Shown: positions 35,678-45,266 of the stretch, in pieces | Layout of the letters: every line of letters begins with the position of its first letter | Numbering within the stretch: the stretch's first letter is position 1 | Origin: an uncultured Cytophagales bacterium | Lineage (GTDB): Bacteria; Bacteroidota; Bacteroidia; Cytophagales; Cyclobacteriaceae | Direction: 5' to 3' | DNA length: 64,000 nt | Assembly: GCA_913057175.1 (NCBI GenBank) | Contig: CAJXNP010000012.1 | Coordinates: 186,001 to 250,000 of the forward strand | The notes under the pieces: generated by a model | What the model was told of the DNA's origin: nothing | The model's database searches: none | Seen by the model: only the letters and a program-made list of their open reading frames with translations | Program-made: the position numbers and the translations under genes

Positions 35678-37156
35678 ATGCCGAAATTAATGAAAATTAA
35701 ATTGAAAGACATTCGTATAGACAGCTTAAAAAGTCAATATAAAAGTATCACCAATAGCCTTCCTGATAACATAACGTTATTGCCACAGTCCGGGTCAAAT
35801 AGAAAGTACTACCGGTTGGAAAGTGATGATCTGTGCGCAATAGGAGTTATGAATGAAGATGTCAAAGAAAATAAAGCTTTCATTTCATTCAGCAGGGCAT
35901 TCTCAAAATCCAAGCTTCCGGTTCCCGAAATTTTATCAGAAGCTGATGATCAATTGAGCTACCTGCAGACCGACCTGGGAGATGAAACACTTTTTGCATT
36001 TCTCAAGTCCAAGCGAAAAGCTGAGATCTTTCCAAAAAGTGTCCTTGAAAAATACCAACAGGTGCTAGACTGGCTGCCTAAATTTCAAACTGAAGGAGTC
36101 AAACATATTGATTTTTCAAAATGCTATCCACGAGCTGCTTTTGATGAGCAAAGCATGATGTGGGACCTGAATTATTTCAAATATTATTTTCTGAAATTAT
36201 CTGGTGTTCCATACGACGAACAACTGCTCGAAAATGACTTTAAAGCCCTAACGACATACCTGCTTTCTGCGCCTTCTGACTTTTTCCTTTACCGGGATTT
36301 TCAAAGTCGCAATGTCATGATCAAGAATGACAAGGTCTATTTTATTGACTATCAGGGAGGCCGCAAAGGTCCGCTTCAATACGATATCGCATCATTGCTT
36401 TACGATGCAAAGGCGGATATCCCGGAGGAGATCCGGCGAGAATTGCTGGATTATTATTTGAATCAATTGGAAAAGCATATCGCAATCAACAGGCAACAGT
36501 TCATAGAATATTACTATGCCTTTGTGGTTATCAGGATCCTTCAGGCAATGGGAGCATATGGATACCGTGGGTTTTACGAAAGAAAATCCCATTTCTTACA
36601 AAGCATCCCCTATGCATTGAAAAACCTGGAGTTGGTGATTCCCAAGTGCAAATTGCCACGCGAGATCACACACCTTCCGAAAATACTTCTTTCGTTGAAG
36701 GATGCCAATGGTCTGAAAAAATACCTGAAGGTTCACAAAAGTAAAACCCTCCTCACCGTAACGATTAATAGTTTTTCTTACAAAAGTGGCTTGCCAGAAG
36801 ACCTGACCGGAAACGGAGGCGGCTTCATATTTGATTGCCGGGCGATACATAACCCAGGAAGATACGAGGAATTTAAGACCCTGACAGGCAGAGACAAGGA
36901 AGTGATCGATTTCCTGCAAAAAGATGGCGAGGCAGATGTTTTCCTAATTTCCGTTATTCAATTAGCCGAAGTTTCAGTGGATAAATATTTGGACCGGGGT
37001 TTTACCAATCTGCAAATAAATTTTGGTTGTACAGGCGGACAGCACCGATCGGTTTACTGTGCCGAGCAGTTGTCAAAACACTTGAAAAATAAGTATGAGC
37101 AAAGCATCAAAATTAAACTGCACCACAGGGAACAAAAAATCGATGTGGAATTATGA
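35678..37156 (+). CDS. Fusion: APH-type sugar kinase (AmgK-like) and RapZ C-terminal domain
   Basis: The 492-residue protein joins two domains. The N-terminal part (about 30-320) is an aminoglycoside-phosphotransferase-type kinase with the catalytic loop YRDFQSRNVMI (Asp207) and the metal Asp224 in FIDYQGGRKGPLQYDIASLLYD. This pattern matches AmgK, which phosphorylates MurNAc and GlcNAc at C1 in cell-wall recycling. The C-terminal part (about 358-492) is the RapZ C-domain: INSFSYKSGLPED, FIFDCRAIHNPGR, GRDKEVIDFL and NFGCTGGQHRSVYCAEQL. In E. coli that domain senses glucosamine-6-phosphate. The next gene, a sugar nucleotidyltransferase, overlaps by four bases. The substrate is inference. Confidence 0.9.
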   Translation: MPKLMKIKLKDIRIDSLKSQYKSITNSLPDNITLLPQSGSNRKYYRLESDDLCAIGVMNEDVKENKAFISFSRAFSKSKLPVPEILSEADDQLSYLQTDLGDETLFAFLKSKRKAEIFPKSVLEKYQQVLDWLPKFQTEGVKHIDFSKCYPRAAFDEQSMMWDLNYFKYYFLKLSGVPYDEQLLENDFKALTTYLLSAPSDFFLYRDFQSRNVMIKNDKVYFIDYQGGRKGPLQYDIASLLYDAKADIPEEIRRELLDYYLNQLEKHIAINRQQFIEYYYAFVVIRILQAMGAYGYRGFYERKSHFLQSIPYALKNLELVIPKCKLPREITHLPKILLSLKDANGLKKYLKVHKSKTLLTVTINSFSYKSGLPEDLTGNGGGFIFDCRAIHNPGRYEEFKTLTGRDKEVIDFLQKDGEADVFLISVIQLAEVSVDKYLDRGFTNLQINFGCTGGQHRSVYCAEQLSKHLKNKYEQSIKIKLHHREQKIDVEL

Positions 37157-37875
37157 AAGCGATGATCTTTGCCGCAGGCCTTGGTACCAGGCTTCGACCC
37201 ATCACTGATCAAATCCCGAAAGCGCTCGTTCCGGTTGCAGGCAAACCTATGCTCCAAAAAACGATTGAGCATATCCGCCAACATGGGTTTAAGGATATCA
37301 TAATCAACGTTCATCATCACGCCGATCAAATTGAAGATTTCTTGTCGAGCCATCAGAATTTTGGATTGAACATTTCCATTTCAGACGAACGCGATATGGT
37401 GCTGGAAACGGGCGGAGGATTAAAAAAAGCCTCATGGTTTTTAAATGATACCGATCCATTTCTGGTAATCAATTCCGATGTGGTCACAGATATAGATTTG
37501 ACACACATATTTGATTTCCATCAGCATAAAAAAGCAATGGCAACGCTTGTTGTGAGGGAGCGGCCTTCAAGTCGATATTTTTTGTTTGATGAGGACATGA
37601 AGTTGTGTGGGTGGAAAAATGTGAAAAGTAGTGAAACAAAAATTTCTCTCAAAAGGAATCAATATTTGACCTATGCATTTTCGGGGATCCACATCATTGA
37701 TCCGGAAATTTTTTTATCTATTCATCAGGACGGCAAGTTCTCCATTGTCGATGTTTACCTGGAATTGGCCAAAACGAGAAAATTGTATGGATATCTTGAT
37801 AGTGATTCCATGTGGTTTGACATAGGAGACATTAAAAAACTTGAAAAAGCAGAAGCTTTTCTTCTTAAAAATTAA
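37153..37875 (+). CDS. Sugar-1-phosphate nucleotidyltransferase, MurU-like
   Basis: The 240-residue enzyme has the nucleotidyltransferase signature AMIFAAGLGTRLRPITDQIPKALVPVAGKPML, then LVINSDVVTDIDL and the tail WFDIGDIKKLEKAEAFL. The length is close to MurU (about 225), which makes UDP-MurNAc from MurNAc-1-phosphate in recycling. Other MurU/RmlA-like products (mannose-1-phosphate, GlcNAc-1-phosphate) are also possible. It overlaps the kinase-RapZ gene by four bases, so kinase plus nucleotidyltransferase would form a two-step pathway. It converges on the ClC gene by four bases. Confidence 0.88.
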   Translation: MKAMIFAAGLGTRLRPITDQIPKALVPVAGKPMLQKTIEHIRQHGFKDIIINVHHHADQIEDFLSSHQNFGLNISISDERDMVLETGGGLKKASWFLNDTDPFLVINSDVVTDIDLTHIFDFHQHKKAMATLVVRERPSSRYFLFDEDMKLCGWKNVKSSETKISLKRNQYLTYAFSGIHIIDPEIFLSIHQDGKFSIVDVYLELAKTRKLYGYLDSDSMWFDIGDIKKLEKAEAFLLKN

Positions 37876-39650
37876 TCCTCTGAAAAGTGCTTTAGCAATT
37901 TTCTGTATTTAGTCAGCACATTAGCCCGGGAAACAAAACCCAAGTATTTGCCATCTTTAATCACCGGAATATTAAAATGCTGGGTAGTTTGAAATTTTTC
38001 AACAATGTCCTCCATAGACTCATCAGGAGAGGCTGTTGCCAGTGGTGTATTCATGAGGTTGGAAACAGGTGTTGAGTCGTAAAGTTCGGGTTTGAAGATA
38101 ACATGTCGAATATCGTTGAGATGTACCGTACCATAAAAGTTATTCTCTTCATCCACTACCGGAAAAACATTTCTTTTCGATTTTGAAATGACCTTCACCA
38201 GATCACCCAGATTAGCATCTTTTTGTACCGTTTTAAAATTAGTTTCCAGCAAATCGGGCACTTTCAACAAACTCAATACTACTTTGTCTTTATGGTGGGT
38301 AAACAATTCACCTCTTTTCGCCAGCTGATTGGTGTAAACAGAATTCTTTTCAAAGAATCGTATGGTACCGTAAGAAATTGTTGAAACAATCATCAAAGGC
38401 ATAAAAAGTCCATAGCCCCCCGTAATTTCTGCGATCAGGAAGATGGCAGTGAGTGGAGCATGAATGACTCCTGCAACCAATCCAGCCATCCCCACCAAAG
38501 CAAAATTTCGCGTGGCAACCGGAGAGTTCCAGGCATAATTTAAAATTGATGCAAAGAACAATCCTGTATTAGCGCCAATGAACATAGAAGGGGCAAAAAT
38601 ACCACCTACCCCTCCGCTACGGAAAGTTGCCTGTGTTGCAACAACTTTTAATAAAATGATAGCAAGGAAAAGAGTAATGAAAACAAACCTGTTTTCGTGT
38701 AAACCAAAGAAAATGGTGTGATTATACAGATAACTATAATCGCCTTGTAAACACGAGTGGATGGCATCATATCCTTCACCATAAAACGACGGGAAGAGAA
38801 ATATCAATAGACCAAGGATCAATGCACCAATGATATACCTTAAAAACCAGCCCTTTATTTTATCAAATAATCTATCCAGATAATTATACATTCGGGTAAA
38901 ATGGAGGGAGATAAACCCAGCTAATACACCAAATATCACATAAAAGGGAACCTCCTCTATTTTAAAAGTATGCTCGATTTGAAAATCATAAAGGAACATT
39001 TGACCGAGGAAAGCATATGAAACCAATGTAGCAGTAACTGATGCAATAAGAAGCGGCACCAAAGCCGTTAATGTCAGGTCAAGCATCAGTACTTCGATAG
39101 CAAAAATAATTGCCGCTATCGGAGCTTTAAAAATAGCTGCCATTGCTCCTGCAGAAGCACATCCGATTAACAGGATGATACTTTTAAAATCCAAATGCAG
39201 AAACCTACCAAGATTTGATCCGATAGCTGCTCCCGTTGAAACGGTAGGCCCCTCCAATCCGACAGACCCACCAAAACCAACTGTAATTGTACTGGTAACA
39301 ATGGACGCCCACATTTGGTAATTTTTGATGATGCCGCTGTTTTTCCCAATGGCATAAAGCACGTTTGGAATACCATGCCCCACCGTTTTTCTTAGCCCGT
39401 AGCGTACGAAAATCAGAACTAGGAAAATACCTATGAGTGGATATATAACATAGTTGAGATTAAAATCCTGTGGCAGGAATCCTCTTGTCAATAACTCCTG
39501 CACGAAATGCACCATTTTTTTCAGAAAAACTGCTGCCAGACCCGTGAGAAAGCCAACAATGATGCTCAAAAAATTTACAAACCTGCTATCGCTTACGTTG
39601 TTTCGTCGCCAAATTAAAAATCTCGTAACGAGATTTGCGCTTTTTTTCAT
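37872..39650 (-). CDS. ClC-family chloride channel/transporter with CBS pair
   Basis: The 592-residue membrane protein has the ClC core and a C-terminal pair of CBS domains (about 460-585). Signature motifs are GHGIP (91-95), GLEGPTVSTG with the gating Glu at 133, and GGVGGIFAPSMFIGA. At the position of the internal proton glutamate of E. coli ClC (E203), the sequence is IEV, so Val187 replaces it. The gating Glu is kept. In animal ClC-0/1/2 channels the same position is also Val. It may be a channel or uncoupled transporter (inference). It converges on the nucleotidyltransferase gene. Confidence 0.94.
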   Translation of the reverse strand: MKKSANLVTRFLIWRRNNVSDSRFVNFLSIIVGFLTGLAAVFLKKMVHFVQELLTRGFLPQDFNLNYVIYPLIGIFLVLIFVRYGLRKTVGHGIPNVLYAIGKNSGIIKNYQMWASIVTSTITVGFGGSVGLEGPTVSTGAAIGSNLGRFLHLDFKSIILLIGCASAGAMAAIFKAPIAAIIFAIEVLMLDLTLTALVPLLIASVTATLVSYAFLGQMFLYDFQIEHTFKIEEVPFYVIFGVLAGFISLHFTRMYNYLDRLFDKIKGWFLRYIIGALILGLLIFLFPSFYGEGYDAIHSCLQGDYSYLYNHTIFFGLHENRFVFITLFLAIILLKVVATQATFRSGGVGGIFAPSMFIGANTGLFFASILNYAWNSPVATRNFALVGMAGLVAGVIHAPLTAIFLIAEITGGYGLFMPLMIVSTISYGTIRFFEKNSVYTNQLAKRGELFTHHKDKVVLSLLKVPDLLETNFKTVQKDANLGDLVKVISKSKRNVFPVVDEENNFYGTVHLNDIRHVIFKPELYDSTPVSNLMNTPLATASPDESMEDIVEKFQTTQHFNIPVIKDGKYLGFVSRANVLTKYRKLLKHFSED

Positions 39651-39896
39651 TTAAGATTTGATTTCTGGGGCGATCCTTTCTGCATTTTCAGAAAATCAAA
39701 ATTGAGCTATTTAAATCACAGATCAAAATCTGGAAAGGGTATTTTCAACTATTCATAGACATTCGCGCTTTTTTAAAACCCAACACATCTGTATTGAATA
39801 TTACATAACTAATCAATCCTCTATTATGAAGTTTTTTATCTTATTTCAAAACAGCATTTTTAAGCTCCAAACCAAATAATCACAAATTAGAACTCA

Positions 39897-40759
39897 TGAA
39901 AATACAGCTAACTGTCTTAACAATTTTGCTGTTTGTCAATTTCTCGCATGCACAGTACAAGGGTAAAAAGCGAGTAGCCAGCAGCAGCTCCAACTCAAGC
40001 CAGTGGTGGGTTGGTATCAAAGCCGGTACAAACCTTTCAGATCCAAACGCCTCGGGAAACTTCTGGATATTCAGTTTCACTGATACCCCATCACCAGGAA
40101 ATGCTGAAAAAACCTATAACCAGCTTAGCGATCCGGGATATCAGTTTGGTTTTTTGGTTGGATTTGAATTTTTAAGAGGGTTATCTGCCAATCTTGAGCC
40201 TGTCTACTCAACTTACCGGTACAGCTATTCGGTATCGTACGATTATAGCTCAGAAGAAGATCCAACAAAAAGTGTTGCTCTTGCTTTTAATCATACCAAC
40301 CAACTGCAATACATTGAATTACCCCTCACATTCAAATATGAATTGATGCAGGGAAAGACCAAGCCATTTGTAAAAGGCGGAGCGTATATCACGACATTGC
40401 TTAATGCAACGAAAAAAGTAGAAGAAGAAATTACCGACAATGCCACCGGAGGCAATACCATTTATGAAAAAAATGAGTATGCGGGGGAGATCACCAATTT
40501 CTATCAGAAATCAAACTGGGGGTTACAGCTTGGCATTGGTGTAACACAAAATCTGGGGAATGCACGATTTGGGCTGGAGGTGAACTATAAATCCGGCATG
40601 AAAAATATTTCTAATTCCAACTCCAGGTTCAGGGACAATCAGTTTTTAAGTGGGGTCTTTGACGCGCAGGATGATATTAAACTGAAAGCAGTTGAAATAT
40701 CACTAAGTGTTGTGATGCCATTGAAGTTTATCACCTCCAAAGATTATGTTCCACTATAA
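39897..40759 (+). CDS. Outer membrane beta-barrel protein (porin-like, PorT-type)
   Basis: The 287-residue protein has a signal peptide (cleavage near SHAQY), then WWVGIKAGTNLSDPNA, the start of the small Bacteroidota outer-membrane barrel family (PorT and OmpW-like proteins). Later strands include QFGFLVGFEFLRGLSANLEPVYSTYRY, YIELPLTFKYELMQGKTKPFVKGGAYI and WGLQLGIGVTQNLGNARFGLEVNYKSG. The last strand is AVEISLSVVMPL. No substrate can be assigned. The lipoprotein gene follows by 15 bases, so the two may share a transcript. Confidence 0.85.
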
Positions 40760-40774
40760 ACCTTCCGATATAAA

Positions 40775-41956
40775 ATGAAGAATTCAACGATATATTTTTT
40801 AGGTCTTATCATTCTATTCATGATCTCTTGCAAGGAAGAAGAGCCTGAGATACAGCCGGATGAGAGCTTTCTGAAAATTTATAATAATGAAGGATTCGAG
40901 ACCGTCTATACTCCTATCGATTTTGTACAGAGTGCAGACAGTTCCTATTTTATTTTGGGATCGTACGATTATAAAAATACTTATGTGCTGAAGACCGATA
41001 AATTTGGCAAGTATTTATGGGATTTTGAAATGGACGAGAACTATGTCAATCCAATTCCGGGTGTTTTCGAAGCAAACAGCAACTATTATTTTTTCTGCAT
41101 GGACGAGCTTTCTTTGCAGACGCTTCTGTTTCAGGTTTCAGATTCATCTTCTGCTCCGCAGCTAGTCCAAACCTTTGGTCGCTCATTTCCTCTTCACGCT
41201 TCGCAAAATAGCCAGGGGGAAACACTGTTGTTGAGTTACGATTACGATGAACAAGCATCCAGACTTGATATTATCAATGCTAATTTTGGACTGGTTGAGG
41301 GGAATACCTATCCCGTTCAGGATGATTACCTAGAATATATAGATGGGCATATCAACAGAACAGGGACCAGATTGCCTTTTTTCACAGGAGAATCGGATGG
41401 AAGGTATTTCTTCAATGGGTTCTCAAATTATACCCTAAGCGTTCATTTTGTGAATAAAAATGACTTTTCCCAGACAGGTGTGATAAGTGGATTTCAGGAA
41501 GGTGATGAAGCAGTAAGTGGTCTTTTGAATATTTCGGGAAATAATTACTTGCTTTCGCGATACAGCTTTAATGAGAATTTCATTATCCCGAATAGTGCGA
41601 TCAACGAAAATTCGACTATGACAAGTACGGATTTTACAGGAAATGATCATCCGGAAATCACCCAACGGGCCTTTTTTCATCACGCCTTGCTTGATGTAAA
41701 CGGAACGTCTGTGATAGCTTCCGCAACATCCACGAAAAGCGGCCAGGCAATTTTGTACTTTTACAATTCAAATTCGGGAGAATTGTTAGGGTCGAAAAGG
41801 CTGGGCTACAATAATCCCTATGAATCTGTAAAAATCGTCCAAAGTCTTGACGGTGGATTGACCATTTTAGGTAATACGTATATTACCGGGAGATTTTCAA
41901 GAATTTACTTGTACAAGTTGTCCCAACAAGATGTTATAAATGCGACCAATAACTAA
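40775..41956 (+). CDS. Uncharacterised lipoprotein
   Basis: I do not recognise a family. The 393 residues begin with a lipoprotein signal, with LFMISC as lipobox and Cys at residue 19, followed by acidic residues. The body alternates short beta strands and carries repeated Ser-Asp-Gly turns and YxLKTDKFGKYLWDF-type strands. Repeats of YILG, VLKTDKFGKYLW and QSLDGGLTILGN suggest a beta-propeller-like fold resembling delta-60 or PQQ-type repeats. It sits between a porin-like gene and a BNR-repeat gene, in a cluster of exported proteins. Confidence 0.72.
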   Translation: MKNSTIYFLGLIILFMISCKEEEPEIQPDESFLKIYNNEGFETVYTPIDFVQSADSSYFILGSYDYKNTYVLKTDKFGKYLWDFEMDENYVNPIPGVFEANSNYYFFCMDELSLQTLLFQVSDSSSAPQLVQTFGRSFPLHASQNSQGETLLLSYDYDEQASRLDIINANFGLVEGNTYPVQDDYLEYIDGHINRTGTRLPFFTGESDGRYFFNGFSNYTLSVHFVNKNDFSQTGVISGFQEGDEAVSGLLNISGNNYLLSRYSFNENFIIPNSAINENSTMTSTDFTGNDHPEITQRAFFHHALLDVNGTSVIASATSTKSGQAILYFYNSNSGELLGSKRLGYNNPYESVKIVQSLDGGLTILGNTYITGRFSRIYLYKLSQQDVINATNN

Positions 41957-42043
41957 TGATTAAACCTCCTTTTTAATTACTTTTCTTTTGAAAAGAATTA
42001 CTTAAAGCGGTATTTTCACTAACAATATTCACCCACACACATT

Positions 42044-43327
42044 ATGAAATACACTTTTACATGTTTGAAGCCACTGTTGTTGTGCTTTTTATTTTTCCCT
42101 CTGACCGTTTTTTCACAATACAAAAACATCAAAATAGGCAATACAGGTGAAATGTGTGAAACAACCATTGCCATCAACATGAATTCTCCAAACAAGCTGG
42201 TGGCAGCAGGTACTTCTGACAAAATTTATTATTCCTATGACTACGGCAATACCTGGAGTACAAAATACCTGAATGGAAAATATGGAGCGTTTGGCGATCC
42301 ATGCCTGGTACCTGACAATGAAGACCGCTTTTATTTTTTCCACTTATCTGATCCCGATAAAACCGGGTGGGACAGCAACAGGGTTCTGGACAGATTGATA
42401 TGCAACTATTCAAAAAATAGTAAAAAATGGAAAAGGGCGAGCTTTGTGGGCTTGAATCCACCAACTCAGCAGGACAAGGAATGGGCAGTTTTTGATGAAT
42501 ATACTGGAAATATATTTCTGACCTATACGAGGTTTGACAGATATGGAAGCGAAAATCCGAGTGACTCCTCGAAAATTATGTTTACCTATTCAGACGACCG
42601 GGGTAAAACATGGAAACCCTCTATTCGGATCAACAATATAGCGGGTGATTGCCAGGATGGAGATCTGACGGCTAAAGGAGCTATGCCTGCAATCGGTCCA
42701 GGTGGTGAAGTCTATGTAACGTGGGCGCTGGATGATAAGCTGTATTTTGACAAATCCATCGATGGGGGTATCATGTGGCAAAGAAATGATACAAAAATTG
42801 CTGATCAGATTGGGGGGTGGAGCCAGAAGATCCCAGGGCTTGGTTTGTGTAACAGCTTTCCGGTAATCGCCTGTGATCTTAGCTATGGAGAATATCACGG
42901 GACAATCTATGTAAACTGGGCTGATCAAAGAAATGGTGAAAACAATACCGATGTATGGCTTGTTAAATCTGAGGATGGTGGTTCTACCTGGTCGCAACCC
43001 ATAAAAGTGAATAATGATCAGACCGGAAAACACCAATTCCTGTCCTGGATGACAGTCGACCAGGCCTCCGGGCATATCTATGTCGTTTTTTATGACAGAA
43101 GGAATTACGAAGACAACCAGACGGATGTCTACCTGGCATACTCCACTGATGGTGGCGAGACTTTTACCAATACCAAAATCAGCGAGACTCCTTTCGTCCC
43201 AAATGAAAATAATTTTTATGCAGACTACATCAATGTTTCCGCCCATTTAGGATTTGTTAGGCCAGTCTGGATGAGGTCAGACAATGGCAAAAACAGCATC
43301 TGGACGGCGATTGTAGATATGTTTTGA
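42044..43327 (+). CDS. Exported BNR/Asp-box repeat protein (sialidase-like fold)
   Basis: The 427-residue protein has a signal peptide (cleavage after VFSQ). At least four Asp-box (S/T-x-D-x-G-x-x-W/F) repeats can be read: SYDYGNTW, SDDRGKTW, SEDGGSTW and STDGGETF. A fifth is degenerate (SIDGGIMW). These give a sialidase-type beta-propeller. The RIP motif and full catalytic set of GH33 sialidases are not evident, so the enzymatic activity is not established. An Asp-box propeller may equally be a binding module. No T9SS domain is visible at the C-terminus. Confidence 0.8.
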   Translation: MKYTFTCLKPLLLCFLFFPLTVFSQYKNIKIGNTGEMCETTIAINMNSPNKLVAAGTSDKIYYSYDYGNTWSTKYLNGKYGAFGDPCLVPDNEDRFYFFHLSDPDKTGWDSNRVLDRLICNYSKNSKKWKRASFVGLNPPTQQDKEWAVFDEYTGNIFLTYTRFDRYGSENPSDSSKIMFTYSDDRGKTWKPSIRINNIAGDCQDGDLTAKGAMPAIGPGGEVYVTWALDDKLYFDKSIDGGIMWQRNDTKIADQIGGWSQKIPGLGLCNSFPVIACDLSYGEYHGTIYVNWADQRNGENNTDVWLVKSEDGGSTWSQPIKVNNDQTGKHQFLSWMTVDQASGHIYVVFYDRRNYEDNQTDVYLAYSTDGGETFTNTKISETPFVPNENNFYADYINVSAHLGFVRPVWMRSDNGKNSIWTAIVDMF

Positions 43328-43373
43328 GAATTTCCTTACCAATATTAATTATTCAATACATTCCCAATGAACA

Positions 43374-43883
43374 CTAATCTTTTGATAATTTTAGTGTTTC
43401 AACAAACTTCCTAATTAAAAAATTCCGTTGCAAATAGTTTAAACCAAAGGTAATTACAGGTGCAATTAACCCAATTACAATTAAAACATTAACATTATTC
43501 TTTATTCCAATGAGCATTAAAAATAATCCTACAAAAACAGATAGGATTGCTGTAGATGATGGGTTTAAACGAAGAATTATTTCTAACCATTCACTCTTCG
43601 ATCGATAACTACCATCTACTTTTATTCTATCAACATAGTCATTTCCTTCTGAATGTAATACTCCTACAGAATACTTTGCTGTGATAGTGAAATCGTTCTT
43701 ATAAAGCTTGGTCTCATAGTATTTGTGTGGGATCTGCATGGCGGATTCAAATTCTTGAACTGGGCCATGAAAATAATATTTCTTTGAAATAGTCAAAATT
43801 GGAAATTTCGAATAAATAAGAGTTTCAAATTTCTCTAAATATTCAAATATGATATATTGCTTTACAGGCTTTTTAATTTTCAT
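43374..43883 (-). CDS. Small membrane protein of unknown function
   Basis: I do not recognise a family. The 169 residues (ATG at 43883; the frame also opens at a GTG 24 bases upstream) begin with a positively charged, aromatic-rich region (MKIKKPVKQYIIFEYLEK). A soluble region follows. Two membrane helices lie near 115-150 (ILSVFVGLFLMLIGI and VLIVIGLIAPVITFGLNYL). The gene is more AT-rich than its neighbours. It is followed by a 39-base gap to the GAF sensor pair in the same direction, but co-transcription is uncertain. Confidence 0.55.
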   Translation of the reverse strand: MKIKKPVKQYIIFEYLEKFETLIYSKFPILTISKKYYFHGPVQEFESAMQIPHKYYETKLYKNDFTITAKYSVGVLHSEGNDYVDRIKVDGSYRSKSEWLEIILRLNPSSTAILSVFVGLFLMLIGIKNNVNVLIVIGLIAPVITFGLNYLQRNFLIRKFVETLKLSKD

Positions 43884-43922
43884 TATTATTAAGCATGAAA
43901 TACTCACAATACTCCACTCCTA

Positions 43923-45266
43923 CTACTCCAATTCCTCCTCCAAACTCTTGATCCTGGAGATGTATTCGCGCTCTTTGCGGTGCAATTCTTCCTGGGTGGC
44001 TTGCAGTTCTTCCATGTTTTGCCGCATTTCTTCTTCCTGTGCCCTCATTTCTTCGGTCTGCTGTTGGGTTTTCTCGAGAAGGATTTTCGTTTGCTGTTCA
44101 TTTTTGTAGCTTTCCATAAACCTGGCCAAAATGATCGCAACTTTGTTGATAAATTCCCTTTCCTGGTCCTCTAGTTGCCTGAACGAGGCTACTTCAATGA
44201 TCCCTTCAATATGACCCTCGTAGATCATGGGCACAATCATCATACTTTTTGGCTTTGCCCCTCCCAAACCCGATTCGATGCTGGAATACTCTTCAGGGAT
44301 TTCAGTGTAGTAAATGAATGATTTTTCATGGTAGACATTTCCCAATATTCCTTCATTTGTCGAGTATCTCTTCTTCTGTATTTTTTCCTTGTCAAAGCCA
44401 TAGCTAGCCAGCAGATTGATGTGACTTTCCTTATGATCATTCTCCTCAATCTCGTAAATCCCTCCATACAAAAGATGGACATAATCAATGACTCCTACCA
44501 GTACTTTTTTGTAAATATCATCACTATCAGAGCGAAGGATGTTATTGATTTTCGCCAGACCGTTTGAGACCCAGTTCCTCTTATCATCCTCTTTGTGAGA
44601 CTTCTCAATTTCACTAAGTGTGTTATTAAGTTCAGTTTGCTGGTGTTCCAGTTCTTTTAATTTATCATCGAGCTCTTCCCGAATTCTGATGTAAGCTCTT
44701 TCGGACTCGACGTATTTCTTCTTGATCGCGTATAATGCGACAACTCCAATGATAAAATTAATTGCTATTGCCAGTCCTTTAATTACTTCTCCATGCATGA
44801 CAGCTGGCACAAAACCTGAGTTTACTTCAGCATACATGCTGTCAAATGAAAAAAATCTAAAGACTAATATAATGGCTGTTCCAAAGAAGATTAACTTTTC
44901 CCTGGGATCAATCAGCAGTCCAATCAGGATGAACATATTGAACTGAAAGAGTAAAAAATACAGGATTGTTTCACCATTGAGTGAAAAATGGGCATGGTTG
45001 ATCACAATAGCCATGGAGGTGAAGATCAGAAATATGGCGCCTGAAGCTTTCGTCCATTTCAGGTAATTAAACAACCATGTGAGCAGTGCAGGAATGAGAA
45101 AAATTAATCCGTAAACCGCATGGCTTGATGAATAGAACAATAAAAAAACTGTAAATACAATGGAAAATATCGCTGTGATGAAGGAAAACAAATTTGCATT
45201 CCTTACCAGGGGAACCCGGTAGTCCTTCAGCTGATCAGTTATTCCCAAACTCAATAATTTCTTCAT
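43923..45266 (-). CDS. Membrane sensor with GAF domain and coiled coils, copy 1
   Basis: The 447-residue protein has about six N-terminal membrane helices (about 25-185). A coiled coil follows (about 190-235: EELDDKLKELEHQQTELNNTLSEIEKSHKED), then a GAF domain (about 240-395), then a second coiled coil with EEMRAQEEEMRQNMEELQAT. That last element is typical of Bacteroidota sensory proteins that precede PAS or kinase modules. No output domain (HisKA, HATPase, GGDEF, cyclase) follows. It therefore may signal by partner binding. It is a paralogue of the gene at 45263 and overlaps it by four bases, the downstream gene of the pair. Confidence 0.88.
   Translation of the reverse strand: MKKLLSLGITDQLKDYRVPLVRNANLFSFITAIFSIVFTVFLLFYSSSHAVYGLIFLIPALLTWLFNYLKWTKASGAIFLIFTSMAIVINHAHFSLNGETILYFLLFQFNMFILIGLLIDPREKLIFFGTAIILVFRFFSFDSMYAEVNSGFVPAVMHGEVIKGLAIAINFIIGVVALYAIKKKYVESERAYIRIREELDDKLKELEHQQTELNNTLSEIEKSHKEDDKRNWVSNGLAKINNILRSDSDDIYKKVLVGVIDYVHLLYGGIYEIEENDHKESHINLLASYGFDKEKIQKKRYSTNEGILGNVYHEKSFIYYTEIPEEYSSIESGLGGAKPKSMMIVPMIYEGHIEGIIEVASFRQLEDQEREFINKVAIILARFMESYKNEQQTKILLEKTQQQTEEMRAQEEEMRQNMEELQATQEELHRKEREYISRIKSLEEELE

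Noticed and set aside
39826-39879. 17-residue frame upstream of the porin-like gene
   Set aside because: Too short and AT-rich, with no ribosome-binding site or conserved feature.
42044-43327. Sialidase (GH33) activity for the Asp-box protein
   Set aside because: Asp-box repeats show the fold only. The RIP motif and the catalytic Tyr/Glu/Arg set of GH33 are not evident.
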